From the NCBI GenBank assembly GCA_000149265.1, contig CH002606.1, positions 59,788 to 123,787 of the forward strand: 64,000 bases of DNA, written 5' to 3'. This stretch comes from Ciona savignyi. Lineage: Eukaryota > Chordata > Ascidiacea > Phlebobranchia > Cionidae. Every line of letters begins with the position of its first letter. Position 1 is the first letter of the stretch. A program made the position numbers and the translations under genes. The notes below the pieces were generated by a model. The model was given only the letters and a program-made list of their open reading frames with translations. It was not told the DNA's origin and searched no databases. Below are positions 11,348-23,363 of the stretch, piece after piece.

Positions 11348-14300
11348 ATGCTGCTGAATTCGTTAGCTCCGTTTGTTATTATTCTAGGCGCGTATTGTCT
11401 TCCAAAATCACAAGGTAACGTTATGCTTTATTTATCTCTCTGGTAAAACACTTAAGCCTTGTAGTCCTACCGGTTAGTCTGGTGGTTTAGGCCGACGCCT
11501 TTCCACCGAAAGGTTACAGATTTGAAACTGGTCACTAGGTAGTCGGTTGTGTCCTTGCAAGGCATTTGCCAGACATTGCCTGAACCCAGCAGATTAATGG
11601 GTTCTACCAAATTAAAGGAATATGTAACACAACACATTGCAATAGCTCCGGATACCCGACGGTGGGCGCGAGGTGATCTGACAATTGCCTATGTGTTAAC
11701 CACCTTGGTTTCCATTTACGGACATAAACTTGAATATCCTATCCTATAGCAAGTATACGTTATTTATTTTCCTCTCTCAGGTTTGAAATGCTGGACTTGT
11801 GAAAACGAACCTAACATTGAAGCATGCGACAAAAATGCGGTTTTAAAAACTTGTAGATTTAATCAAGTAAGTCATTCTTAGTTTGTTTCATTGAAACTTT
11901 CTTATGTAGGAATGTGTATTTTCATAAATCGCGCACCCGTTCCAGTTACCGGTGCTATTGTATTATATTGTAAATGAATGGGCCCTTATTACCTAATTAA
12001 CCAGTTAGTATAATCGTTATTAATATTATTATTTAAAAGTCAACGCACTATAAACAACTCTGCTATATGGATTATTTACGATGACAGTTTTACTGACTCC
12101 GCATAATTTGTCCATTGACAGCGATCATGTCAGACCGTCGCCCGGAGAATCGGAACACCAGACAACATGTTCAGCGTATCACGAGGTTGTAAGCAAGTCA
12201 TGGCGTGTTTGAACGACCAAGCCCAGGTAACGACCCCACTTGCTATTCACCGGCCCTAACTTTTTATTGATTCGGTCGCGCTAACCATTAGGCAACACAC
12301 AACCGTGCCGCAAAGAAATAATTTTACTTTATTTTACACAAGTTGGCACGCTGTAAGAAAAATACAGCGCCCTAGATTATAAAAATGTAAGAAAAATACA
12401 GCGCCCAAGATCACGTCCGTCGGTGGGTAAGCATTATTAGGCCATGCCCATAAACACTCTTGCGGGCGGCGGACAGTTGGTTCCCTCGTCATAAGATAAC
12501 TTGCTTACGTGCCAGCTTATGTGAAATAAATTAACTGTGGCCCGGCTCTCGAGTGTTTGTGAACCTGGTCTAACACTTATTACTAATATATCAAAGATAT
12601 AACAAAATTTTTTTTAGAACGGATTCCCAATGCCTGGATTTCGGGTAAGTGTTATGGTATAAAGGGCGAACAATTACAATCCCGGGCTTTCCGAACCAAC
12701 CATTTGTATTTTTTACTGAGCTAAGTTTGGAAGTCCTGACAGGCTCGTCATCAAGACTGTTTTTGTATAAAATTAGTATATCTTCCAATCGTGTCAACCG
12801 TCGGTAGTATTTCGGTCACGCCACCGTACACCCTCAAGTCCATAAAGTCGGACAAATAGCTCTTGGGTAGGTGCGGCGCCTTTCAGTAAAAGTTTTCAAA
12901 AATGAAACCTGCTGCAAGGTTCGGGCAATTCATTTAGCGGACATCGCCTGAACCCAGTGGATAAGTGGGTTTAGATAAATACGTACTCAAACTGAAGAAA
13001 CGTCTTAATGTTATATAACACACTGCATCAGTAGCCCAGTTAACCCTAAAATTAGCCTGAGGTAATCTGACGATTGGTTGCGGTATAAACTTCCAGTAGG
13101 CCTATGTATTTCATCCACATGAACAAACATGAATATGCAATCCAAGTAGCTATAACTAAGATAATTACTAGTTTATGTATATTGAACAAGATCTCGGTCC
13201 GACCGGTTAATCTGGCGGTTGAGTGCGAAGCCTTTCAACCGAAAGGTTGCAGGTTCTGAACTGGTCTCTAGCTAGTCGTTTGTGTCTTCGGGTAATGCAC
13301 TTAACGGACATTGCCTGAACCCAGCGGATTAATGGGTTCTACCAAATTAAAAGAACGTGTGAATCATATACAACATAGCCTACTGCAATAGCTCGGGTAA
13401 CCCGACGATGGGCGCGAGGTGATCTGACCATTGCCCGTGTGTTAACCCCCTTGGTTTTCCCATTCACGGGGATAAACATGAATATCCTATCTTATCTTTT
13501 CATTAATACGCTGATCAGATGCCAACCAACCCCCAATGCAATGGAGCGAACCCATCAGCTGTTTGTAGATGTTGTTGCAATAATGATGGTTGCAACAGGG
13601 GACCTCTCACGTGCATACCAGGTAGTTTTTTAGTTTTAGTTTATTCACTCTTGCCCCAGTTTTTAAAAATGGCAAACGAATATAATCTCGACACAGGTAC
13701 GGGAAAAGACGGCAAAACAAACAGTCGTTAAAACACGTCATTAAAAAAGGATATATTTAATAAATATAGCGGACGCGGCCGCCAAACCTAGGCGAAAAAA
13801 CAATATTAAGCCATCAAAATTTAATTAAGACCAAACGATATATAGCCCTGAAGAAGAGTGTGCGGTAAAGCGAGACCAGTACTGAAGGTGCCCATGTACA
13901 TGTCTGTCTATATGAAGATGTAAACGTAAAACACCCCATTTAATAAAAATCTCACGTGCATACCAGGGTGTAAGGCCTTTCACGTGCAAACCAGGCTGTA
14001 AGACAAAATATTTGTTTATTATCGTAATGGAATACCGGAGAGGGTGTTTTTCAAATTGCATCTTATTAATATTTCATAGTCGACTTCAGCGTTCCCTAAA
14101 TCAATACCCATGTGCATGTCTGTCTATATGAAGATGTTAACGTAAAACGCTTCATTCATTAAAAATGGTTCAATGGTATTTTGCCTACGCCCATATTAAA
14201 CAAATTGTATAACAGAATACTTAAAAATGAATAAACTAAACTTATGTTTATCTACTTAAATCGAAAAGTGTTATCACACAAGAAATCGTCAGATTACTTC

Positions 14301-17300
14301 GCGCCCACCTCCGGATTACATGAGCTATTGGAGTGTGTTGTTATGATTGAGACGTTGCTTTAAGCAAAACCCATTAATCTACTGGGTTCATGGATATCCC
14401 CCGCCCACAAACTGCATTTGTTTTTAAGTTGAGGTATTCTGAAAGGGTCTGCAACAGTAGTCCCAACAAATAACCAGAAGATAGTTAGTTTACTGAGTAG
14501 ACAACGCTAAGACTTTTCATTTTTAATATTTACTTTTCCTCTGAGGATATAGTTCAAAATCCAACTTCATACGTTCCCCTAATTTCCACACTAACCCCAA
14601 CCTTAATTCCCGCGACTCAGAAATCAGTTGCCCCGAACAGAAGAACGTACAAAATGGTGCTGTGGTGTGCAGCAATTCAAACCGAGTGGGATCGAAGTGC
14701 AGGAGGATTTGCAAGGAAGATTATTACGTCTACCCAAGCGGATCTGACGTCACGGTGTGCGGGGAGAAAGGAAGATGGAATGGAACGAAGTCGTGCTGTG
14801 CAAGTGAGAATATAAACCTCGTTCATACATAACCACGTTCCCAGTGCAGTCGGGTTAACTTGTGCCTACTGTTGGGCCAAAGATATTGCTCTGTGTTGAA
14901 TACGGTCGAGATAAAGTATTCAGATAAAATAAATATTGTTCATATGGAATATTCATGCTTATCATAATGAACGGGGAAACGCAAGGGGCGTTAACGTAAG
15001 GGCAATCGTCAGATTACCCTATGCCCTGCGTCGGATTATCGGAGCTATTGTAGTTTGTTGTGTATGATTAAACTGTTCCTTTAATTTTAGTAAAACCGAT
15101 AGATTCATTGGGTCCATGCGGTGCCCGTTAAGGTTTATGCAATTTCGCGGCCACGTTTTGACTGGCGTTGCAACGTTTGACGTGCAAACTAACGAGATGG
15201 ACATTAGGCACAACTCGCTACCAAGCAAAATCCTTCTAACCAGCGACATTTATCAGGAATGTGTCCGCCGAACGGGTTCTTGGATATTGTATTCGTGCTA
15301 CACACATCCGATGCAGAAAGTTGGAGAATTGGCAAAGAAGTGATCGCAGCCACACAAGCGTAAGTGTTTGAAGCAGGATTGGGATATAGACAGGAACGAT
15401 TAGGCTAGTTGTTGCCAAAGCAACAATTGCCCTTATACCGTATTTACGTAAATAGGTTGTTACAGCGGAAGGTTGTTCAAAGAGTAATAGTGAGCAGCAT
15501 GGGCATAATTTGTTCTGTAACAACCTTCCCTGTAATAACTATAACTGTAGCAATGTCCCATTGTATTTGACATAATGCAACGAAACCCGGCTTGGGGTGT
15601 GGAATTGTGTTATAACCCACTACGTTTTCGGTGTTATAACCAGTGATGGGATTGAAGAGGTTCACATGAGTTCGGTCAAACGTCGTGATAATCACCGATC
15701 CGATTCTTGCTTTTTTACAGACATTAGACCTTTTAGGGAAGATGTTGTTAGTAAGTACGATACAAAAGAGAACCTGTTCTTAAAATTTTGAATCCCATCA
15801 CTGGTTATAACCCCCACTACGTTTTTTGGGGATAAAAACGTGAGTACGCAAGTTCACACTACTTTAAACAGCTCATATTGACCACCATACAACCCCCGTG
15901 TACGTTCTTATACTTTCAGTTTATTCACTCTTGGAAATGGTCTTGCTCGAATTGGGTTTTTGGCCGCCGGTTCATCATCCTTCGAAACTTCGCCGATTCA
16001 ACTTATTGACGTCACTAAGAGCGATTCTTTAGCTCAGGCGATCCGAAGTCAAACTTTCACCGACAAAGGTAAATATGAAGAGACAGTAGACTATTCATAA
16101 GCAAGCACAGCCGAGAGCCTGACCGACCGACCGTTTAACTGGCACTTTTTTCACGGGTGGTATTCAAACAATTCGTTTTCCTATCTCTAAAATGCAAATT
16201 AACCCCATGAAAGTGACTATCACTTCAAATCCTAGGGGAATTCTTAGATTTTTTAAAACTCAAAACTGGGGCTGGGAAATCGAAGGTTTGCAAAATTTCT
16301 AGTTGTTTCCCATCCGTACATTGCGGATTTACTCCAACAAAACAACTAAGAAATGCACAATGGACACCTTCATTTAACCAAACGATTTTAAAACTGCAAA
16401 ACCATTTTATTTACTTACTTTAGCACAACTGTAAGTAAATCTTGTGTTGGTGTTATTATAGCTTACGTAACAACTTACTTTAGCGTCGTTCGGCCGTGTA
16501 GACGAGCCCATCATGGATTCGAAACTTGGATAAAAAAAAGTAAAAAAAAAACATATTGTGCGACGGATTCCTATACAAAAACGGTCGTAGTGATGAGCCC
16601 ATCCTAGGTTCAAAACTTGGCTCGGTAGAAAAATTACTTTAGCATGAGTTGTAAGAATCCACCAATTTATGCGTTTCGCAGGCAACAAAGACTCAAGTCC
16701 GGAGAGAGCCTTGCAGTTTGCCAAGAACTCAATGTTTACGCAACAGAATGGGGACCGAGCGAAGGCCGCTAATATCGTTGTCTTTGTTACCAACATCGCA
16801 GATCCCAGCGCTGACTTGACGAGTGTTGCTAGTGCATTTCGCGACAGTAGAATCAAGGTGGAAAAGTATTCATGTTTTATTTCTGTGGGTGGAAAACGCT
16901 CGTAGCGTTATAACGGAAAATCGTCGAGTTACCTTGTGTCCACAGTCAGGTTGCCCGATAAATACCTTAGCAGAAGCACACAGCCGACTAGCTATATGTT
17001 GGTTTTGTTTTCGACAGTTTCTAGGTCCACCGTCTATTACATTTGTACACAAAGTTGGGTTGCAAATGCTTTTTATTTGCGCATAATATATGTTGTGTGA
17101 TAATTCGTAATTTCCTACAGCCCGTTAGACCTATCAATTCGAAAACAAATATGGATACGGAAAAATCTTTTTTCTGGTGAATGGGAAAACTCGTAAAATT
17201 ACCTCTTTGGGTCACCAGAGCCCCCCGTTGGATTAACGGAGCTATACTGCAGTATGTTGTGTTATACTAACCTAAATAACCATTTTCGTTTTCAGGCGTT

Positions 17301-17466
17301 CGCGGTCGATTTGCAGGATCAAGGAACTCCAAATGACCAAAGCCAGCTTTTAAAACTCACTAGATCACGTGATCACATCTTCACCTGGCGGCCAGGATAC
17401 TCGAACCGACGACTTTCGTTCCAAATAGGAGCAGCTCTCTGTGGAAATCCCTGCGAGCAACTCTAA
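11348..17466 (+). CDS. Secreted Ly6/uPAR - Sushi - von Willebrand A protein
   Basis: Nine exons: 11348-11414, 11782-11866 (boundary uncertain by 1 base), 12122-12226, 13519-13621, 14621-14803, 15257-15359, 15920-16068, 16682-16857, 17296-17466; about 380 residues. Exon 1 gives a signal peptide (LLNSLAPFVIILGAYC). Exons 2-4 form one Ly6/uPAR three-finger domain: it opens LKCWTC, has further paired cysteines, and ends with the hallmark CCNNDGCN. Exon 5 is a complete Sushi/CCP module (four framework Cys, NGAVVC, GSKC, a Trp before the last Cys). Exons 6-9 form a VWA domain: DIVFVLHTSD replaces the usual DxSxS metal-site motif, then GLARIGFLAAG, SPERALQFAK and NIVVFVTN. A C-terminal pair of Cys ends the protein with no membrane anchor, so secretion is likely. 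I know no named family with this order. The changed DxSxS suggests weak or no metal binding. Confidence 0.82.
11472..11748 (+). repeat. SINE copy ending 33 bp before a Ly6 exon
   Basis: Head GGTTAGTCTGGTGGTTTAGG, middle GCCTGAACCCAGCAG, 3' part GGTGGGCGCGAGGTGATCTG, tail ATCCTATCCTAT at 11737-11748. It is in sense orientation to the host gene; exon 2 starts at 11782. Confidence 0.8.
12840..13140 (+). repeat. Degenerate SINE copy
   Basis: Blocks GCGCCTTTCAGTAAAAG, ATCGCCTGAACCCAGTGG, ACACACTGCATCAG and GAGGTAATCTGACGATTG appear in family order. No clear tail. Confidence 0.6.
13198..13500 (+). repeat. SINE copy, full length, ending 18 bp before a Ly6 exon
   Basis: Head ACCGGTTAATCTGGCGGTTG, then AGGTTCTGAACTGG, TGCCTGAACCCAGCGG, GATGGGCGCGAGGTGATCTG, and tail AATATCCTATCTTATCTTTT ending at 13500. 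The exon coding the CCNNDGCN motif starts at 13519, so the tail lies in its 3' splice site. Confidence 0.85.
13629..13795 (+). repeat. Dispersed repeat R3
   Basis: Starts TTTTAGTTTTAGTTTATTCA, contains GGCAAAACAAACAGTCGTTA and CGGACGCGGCCGCCAAACC. It is the opposite orientation of the copy at 6330-6515. Confidence 0.6.
14280..14408 (-). repeat. SINE fragment
   Basis: Contains AATCGTCAGATTACTTCGCG, ATGAGCTATTGGAGTGTGTT and CCCATTAATCTACTGGGTTC. The tRNA head and the tail are absent. Confidence 0.65.
14944..15125 (-). repeat. SINE fragment (tail half)
   Basis: Contains ATATTCATGCTTATC, GGGCGTTAACG, GGGCAATCGTCAGATTACCC and TCGGATTATCGGAGCTATTG. It ends near the block that precedes the middle motif. 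Confidence 0.7.
15453..15542. repeat. Small palindromic MITE (GTTGTTACAG ends), copy 1
   Basis: The left part TAGGTTGTTACAG and the right part CTGTAACAACC, followed by CTGTAATAACTA, are inverted. GGGCATAATTTG lies before the right arm. A second copy is at 36653-36773. Confidence 0.55.
15607..15830. repeat. Long inverted repeat with flanking direct repeats
   Basis: GTTATAACC through GGGATT (15633-15653, 21 bp) is perfectly inverted at 15791-15811. Outside and beside these arms the same ATAACCC..CACTACGTTTT motif occurs in direct orientation (about 15611 and 15806). The loop holds no recognisable protein. It lies in an intron between two VWA exons. Confidence 0.6.
16490..16640 (+). repeat. tRNA-like repeat family 2, partial
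   Basis: Two partial units: GACGAGCCCATCATGGATTC with GAAACTTGG, and GATGAGCCCATCCTAGGTTC with AAAACTTGG. Better copies are at 18575 and 40920. Confidence 0.5.
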
Positions 17467-17939
17467 TTCGTTTCACGCGTATTTAAGCGAAGAATTGTTT
17501 TGTACTTTCTATTTAAAAAATGAACTATTAAATTTATTTTCTAACTGTTTATTTTTTAGTTTATTACAGAGTTTATTACATTTTGAGATTGTTAAGTAAC
17601 AAGTAAAACACATCTTGACACAGAAACAGAAAAAGTCGTAAACAACAGTATTTAAAAGACCTTATAAAAAACGATATAAATTTAAGTATAACGGACGTAG
17701 TCGTTAAACGTTAAAAAGACATAGAATACAACAAATCATTTAAAAAATATTAAATGACATAATTCCCTTTAGTAGAGTGTGCAGTATTGCGTGTCAAATA
17801 CTACAATGCCAACCAGTTATTTACCATTATCTGTTTAGCAAAAAAACTCTCAAAAAAATAACACGCACAGCTGTTATTACGAGAAAAGTGATCTGTAGTC
17901 GTCATACACAAAGTCATATTACCGGAGATATTGCTGGGA
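17467..17939. other. 3' flank of the Ly6-Sushi-VWA gene, no gene seen
   Basis: AT-rich sequence with a degraded R3 repeat (about 17560-17720, with TTTTTAGTTTATT and AACGGACGTAGTCGTTAAAC). No coding region or clear poly(A) signal was identified. Confidence 0.5.
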
Positions 17940-18105
17940 AAACTAAGAGTGAAAGAAGAAAAAAGGGAAACTGCACACTAAAATGAAAAAAAAATTGCGG
18001 TTAGGGTTAGTTCTGAGGTTGCAGTTAGTGTTTAGGGCAGGGTTGAAATTAGTTTATATAGTTTTAGTGAGTCGTTTCCCTTCTTTTATTGTTGCCCGCC
18101 GGTGT
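17940..18105. mobile_element. MITE with shared core (GGGCAACA-type ends)
   Basis: Arms GGGAAACTGCACACTAAAAT and GTTTCCCTTCTTTTATTGTT surround the core GGTTAGGGTTAGTTCTGAGG, GTTAGTGTTTAGGGCAGGGT. Same family as 4655-4880 and 35904-36105. Confidence 0.65.
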
Positions 18106-18574
18106 TGGAATACTCTGCTGTGTTTCCATATTTTTTGACTGCACAATGCTCGTACCACAAACGCCTGTGGTCAGAAGGTAAAAATGTGTCGGCTAATTTG
18201 GTTAAAACTATTAGAAATACTAATGTTTGTTAGAAAACCAAAGAAAAATCGCCAAACGGTCTAAAATTACAATATGGGCTGTTTTGGCTAGAGAATATCG
18301 CTTAAACCTGGTGGATTAATAAATTCTACTGAAAGAACATTAATAGCTCTTAACCCGACAACTAGTATAATATCCTACTTGCTGGAATAAAACATTAATA
18401 TGCTAGTTTGAACTGTTTAATTTTGAGTTTCGAATTTTAAACAATCTGGAAACAATTTTCGTTTATATTAACATTAGGCAAACATCTTGAAATACAAATC
18501 ACAAAGTAGTCATTCAAGTTGATGCAATTAAGCGCTCGGGGGCGGTTGACGCAACTTGCTTGAATGTGTTTATT

Positions 18575-18680
18575 TGGTAAGTGTGGCCGAAATGGTTAAC
18601 TCGACCGATACATATACCGACTTCTATACAAAAAAACGGTCCTTGTGAATAGCCCATCATTGGTTCGAAACTTAGCTTAG
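18575..18680 (+). repeat. tRNA-like repeat family 2
   Basis: GTGTGGCCGAAATGGTTAAC resembles a tRNA A-box region. It is followed after about 65 bp by CATTGGTTCGAAACTT, which contains a B-box. The copy at 40920 has the same layout. Variation among copies argues for a SINE rather than a functional tRNA. Confidence 0.55.
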
Positions 18681-18689
18681 AAAAAAGTT

Positions 18690-19064
18690 ATTTGGCGGTG
18701 GAGAAGTTTTTATTCACGGTTACCGACCGCTATCTCGCGCCTTCAGCTCAATTCTTAAGATATTGCAGTTGTTCAACTTATAAATTTACTAGGTCCATCT
18801 AATGTCTGCTCAGTGTCTTACACACTGGGATTTGATTCCGCCTTTCAGCAGTCAGATTGTCGACGATCTTAACGATTTAGCTAACCTGACGTAAAATGTC
18901 TCAATCATGTAAAAAAAACTCCGCAATAGCCTAGTTAAATTTATCGCACCTAGCACGACGCACCTAGTACGACTCCACTATTTTCTGCTGAAGATAAATA
19001 ATAAAAATGTTCATAATTTTTCAATGTTAACTCCACGAAAAGTATCAAACAAGATGGGCAGAAG
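18690..19064. other. Spacer downstream of WDR83, no gene seen
   Basis: AT-rich, with a weak SINE-like stretch (about 18740-18930: CCATCTAATGTCTGC, GTCTCAATCATGTA). Nothing else is supported. Confidence 0.4.
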
Positions 19065-22000
19065 TTAATCATCCGGCAATTCGTACAAGTCGTCCGCGAA
19101 CATGTAGATGCGGTTTTCACAGGCGACGATCATAATGTCCTTCTCTGGGTGCATGGACAACGAATGTATCACTTTGTTCGTTTTCACTTTGAGTTTTTTC
19201 ACCACAGTCGCCTCAACCAAGTCCCACATGTAGACGTGGCCGTCTTCCGACCCGCTGATCACGTGGTCGTCTTTACGGTTCAGTGCACACTCGATCATAT
19301 ATTTCCCGTTCCCATGCCCTTTATACTCTCCTGTAAAAATAGAAATTTATTAATTTTCTGGGTTCAGGAGATGTTTGCTAGTTACTTGCTCAAAGCCAGA
19401 AGCAACTAGCTATAGACTAGTTTCGAAACTGCAACCCTTCATCCTAAAGAAAACGCATTATCTTAACACGGTATTTTGATAAAAAAAAACTAAGAATTCA
19501 TGATACAACATTCCTAATATACAAGATTCCATTTAATCATTTTCTCATAAATAGTACAATTTATTGAGAAAAAATCTTTGCATTGAAGAAAAGAAACCAA
19601 AATATTCTTAAACATACCGAGCATTTCACCAGTTGAAACATCGAGCAATCTGATTGTGCTGTCGTGTGATGATGTAAGAGTGCATTGTCCATCCTTAGTG
19701 AAGCAAGTGCAGGTCACTGCTGATCCGACGTTGTCTGAATGCATGGAGCCAATTCTGAGGTCATAACGTCGAATCTTTCCGTCGATGCTTCCTGTTAGGA
19801 CTTCGTGGTCGGAAACCTGGAAGGGTGTTTTGCAAGAATAGTGTAAAGTTTTATTTTATTTCTATGTGGTTTAAATTTTTTGCATTTTTGGACGCTCGCC
19901 AATGTTACGTTATTGCCTTGTTTCGTTGATTACTTAATTGCCTGATTTTCTGTATATTTGGTTGTACCTTTTCGCTCTAAGTTAGTTACGAGTTGTGTAG
20001 TTGTGCAGTTGGGAGTCGTGTGAAATAAATTGTGCTGAAACACTACAATAGGATAGGATAGGATATTTACGTTTATTCCAGTATATAGAAAACCAATGGG
20101 GTTAACACACAGGCAATTGTCAGATGACCTCGCGCCTATTGTCGAGTTACCGGAGCTATTGTAGTGTGTTGAATCTGTTGTTTTTTATCAGGGAAAGTAT
20201 AAATTAAGAAGTCCAACCTCTGCTAAAAATAGTAGTAGTGCTTTGAGGACACTTCTGGTCAAAAGTTAACACTTACAAAAAAATGTCTTTTAAACTTTCT
20301 ATTTCTACAAAATATCCATAAAATAATTGCAAAAATAAGAGTGTGCCTGACATTTAAAGGCTAAATTAAGTGTGTTACCTTGTAATTAAGAATCTTAGTT
20401 GCTGTAACTGAACATATACAGCTGTACTTATGGACAACTGACTGATGATAAACACAATATTATTATTTAGCTGCTTGTCTGTAATTGTGCTAACAGTCTA
20501 ATTGATCAGTAATGGTCATTAAATTTTAACATTTTTTGCCATTTTGCTTGGGTTTGGTGTGCTAGTGCTATGTTTAATATTTATGTGCTTTTGATGTGTT
20601 TTAGCGACTGTTCCTCTTGGGTAGGGCACATAGCAGACATTGGCTGAACCAAGCATATTAATGGGTTAAACTAAAACTGGAAAATAAAAACATTTTAATT
20701 TTATGTAGCATACTGCAATAGCACCCGTAATTTAAAAGTTGACTTGAGGTGAAATTATCCATGTATTAACTTTACCATATTTTTTCATTTATACAAATAA
20801 AACATGAAAATACAGGTTTATCCAAGAAGTTCGGATTGTATACAAAAATTAATCCACCCCGCTAAAACATAAGAAATCCAAACCTGAATGCATGAAATGC
20901 TGTCCTTTGCTTCATCCATGATTTGAATGGCGTTTCCCTTTTTCGATCGACAATCCCATGCACGGACTGAAGAGTCGACTGAACCGGACAAAATAACTGT
21001 GGATTCCTCGTTAAACTGGACACAATTGACTCGACCAGCATGACCACGGAATCGACGAATTATCTGAGAATCAATATTTCGGTGAAATGGGAAAAGTATG
21101 TGGTGATGAAGAATGTTTGGGTAATGTGTATTCTAGAATGAAAAGCACAGGGGCACTGAGCATTGTCAGAAAAAAACAATCTACAAAAAATGGCATGAAA
21201 CGTTATTACTTATTTAAGAGCTCAGTCTATTTATATAAAAATTAGATAATGCATTTTAAAGAGATATATTTTGTCGTCACAAAAATGTCAGTTTCTCATT
21301 CAAATAGCAATTAATAAATGCGTAAGCTGATCTTTAAATAGCATGAGCATTTCTTTAATTCTTTATTTAAAAATATTTTTTAAATGTGATTTTCTAAGTC
21401 TAGGATTAGCTCATGCATTAATTGAAATACATTAATTTGAAAACTCACACAACCAACCTGCCCACTTGCGACATCCCAGTACATCACTGATTTATCCGAT
21501 CCACAGGACGCAAGTTGGCAGTTGTCGTTCGAACTGGCGGCATCTAACACATCATAACCATGTCCCGCATACTTCTTTATCATAATTTGTTTCTCAGGAT
21601 TCCATAATTTGATTGTTTTGTCGTTGCCACAGGTAAGGCAGTAGTTACCATCCCCTGTTTCCAATGTTTATAAGTTATATAAAAATTATTATCTACTCTG
21701 CTAAAAAAACACAGACTTTTCCTCTAAAATGTTAAAACTTTCTATTTTTGACTAAGTTACATTGCTATTTTTATTATAGCTTGTTACTAAGTAAAAATAT
21801 ATACAAAATCTGAAGTAGTCTAGGGAGGTTATGACCAGACAAATTATGTGTTCGATCTTCACCCTGAACACTTTTAGGGACTTTAACTTTTGAGTCCTGG
21901 GAGTGCTGGGACGTTAACGCTTTCAACAGAATAATAATTGTCAATACTGAATAAAAGAAGGAAAACTGGTTACCTAACTATAGAATCTAATTGAAACCAT

Positions 22001-22423
22001 GACCCAAACACTAATCTCCGTTCCAAAACTGGCCCTAACACTAATGCTAACACCAATAGCTTTTTTTAGTAAGCACTTCCCCTTAATAATGAATCAATGA
22101 CAAATATTCAACTAACAACATATTTACCGTTGAACCGAACAGCTCGTACTGCACCTTGTTGACAATCAATGGCGTGTATCAAGTTGGTCGGAAGCCGAGG
22201 TTTCGTTTTCACTGGAGCAATTTTCTCTGCAGACAAAACAGGATTACATCTACATGCATATACCAATATGGATGGTTAAAGCACGTTTTCAATTCAATTT
22301 ATTTTTTTGTTTCTTTCGCTGCAGCGTTAACCACCAACAATTAAAAAACACAAATCATGTCATTTATATATATTTACCTTGTGCGTTGGGCCGGTTTATA
22401 GGACCTTCGACAACACCAAACAT
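19065..22423 (-). CDS. WDR83: WDR83 / MORG1, WD40-repeat scaffold
   Basis: Exons from the 5' end: 22423-22378, 22226-22128, 21654-21458, 21063-20884, 19816-19618, 19330-19065; 987 bp, 328 residues, phases agree throughout (vertebrate protein about 315). It begins MFGVVEGPINRPNAQ, then enters a WD40 propeller: DGNYCLTCGNDKTIKLWNP, GHGYDVLDAASSNDN, DKSVMYWDVASGQ, GHAGRVNCVQFNEE, DSSVRAWDCRS, VSDHEVLTGSIDGKIRRYD, CTCFTKDGQCTLTSSHDST, and a last repeat with GSEDGHVYMWDLVE. These blocks align with vertebrate WDR83, known as a scaffold for ERK signalling and a partner of spliceosome components. It is divergent from DRG1; the starts are 2.2 kb apart. Confidence 0.93.
20048..20172 (-). repeat. SINE fragment (tail half)
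   Basis: It starts with AGGATAGGATAGGATATTTA and continues through GGGGTTAACACACAGGCAAT and TACCGGAGCTATTGTAGTGT. The head is missing. It lies in a WDR83 intron, 230 bp from the next exon. Confidence 0.75.
20615..20825 (+). repeat. Degenerate SINE
   Basis: Contains TGGGTAGGGCACATAGCAGA, GGCTGAACCAAGCATATTAA and ACTGCAATAGCACCCGTAA. No clear tail. Confidence 0.5.
21948..22085. repeat. Degenerate MITE with the shared core
   Basis: Carries AAAAGAAGGAAAACTGG, the core in reverse (CCAAACACTAATCTCCGTTC, CTGGCCCTAACACTAA) and AGCTTTTTTTAGTAAGCA. Related to 4655-4880. Confidence 0.5.
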
Positions 22424-22607
22424 TGTAAAAAACCGGAATTTGTGATAGTGGAAGAAATAAAATCCACAACGCAATCTAATTTACCTGCATATTAATTAAC
22501 CGAGCACCAACAGTCCCCCCTTCTAAAATATTTCCATAAGGGGAAAATCCCTAAGACGAGTTTCAAATTAGTGTATATTTAAAAAAAAGATATTTATTGT
22601 GATACGT

Positions 22608-22706
22608 TTATCCTGTGTTTCGAACAACACCGAGTGTTATAAAACCAGTATTTGTCAGATTACTTGATGTCCACATTCGAGTTACCGAAGCTATTGCAGT
22701 GCGGTG
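22608..22706 (-). repeat. Degenerate SINE fragment
   Basis: Contains GTTTATCCTGTGTTTCGAAC, GTCAGATTACTTGATGTCCA and GAGTTACCGAAGCTATTGCA. Lies just upstream of the WDR83 start codon. Confidence 0.5.
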
Positions 22707-23194
22707 AAAATAATATAATCACAGTTTGTTTTAATACATTAATGCAAGGGTTAAAGAATGCCTACTAAAAACCTTGTCACGTCGTTTAAAAGAAGAGAAA
22801 ATAAATATAACGAAAGCAATATTTTTCAATCTACGACTTTGATCTTAACATAAACTTTATAAGATTTTTAACATTTGGCATGCGATTGGAAGTGCTTTAA
22901 CTCGATTTGCGGTGGTAGATATTTGAAAATCTACGACTTACCTCTGGTTTTATTTGTAAATTCACAAATTTCTAATTTTCGTTTAAAATTAAATTTTTTG
23001 TTTAATTTAAAATATAATAAATTTGTGAAAATCACTAAATAAAACATAAAATCTCTCTTTAAACTGTGTATTTCTATGGAAAAGGTCCGAACTTAGTTTG
23101 GCTAATACTACCTATGCGACTCAGGTTTAAGTGCGATCAACAGAACATGTATATGTTAGGTTTTCAGGATGGGGTAAACTAAAAGGCGGTTATG

Positions 23195-23345
23195 GGGTAA
23201 GTAGGAAGAGGAAAACAGCAGACTAAATAAAGATTTTTACAGTGTAGGGTCCGTGGTTAAAGTTAGCTTCAGTTATGTTGATATTGTGGCAGGGTTAAAA
23301 TTAGTTTCCATGGTTATATTGAGCAGTTTGAAGCATTTTCCTTAT
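23195..23345. repeat. Degenerate MITE with the shared core
   Basis: Contains AGCAGACTAAATAAAGA, TTAAAGTTAGCTTCAG, GGCAGGGTTAAAATTAGTTT and a T-rich end. It directly precedes the piggyBac-like element. Confidence 0.45.
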
Positions 23346-23363
23346 TTTGTGTTGCTCCTTTAA

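Noticed and set aside
16407-16856. 149-codon open frame on the minus strand
   Set aside because: It is antisense to the VWA exon at 16682-16857 and has no motif.
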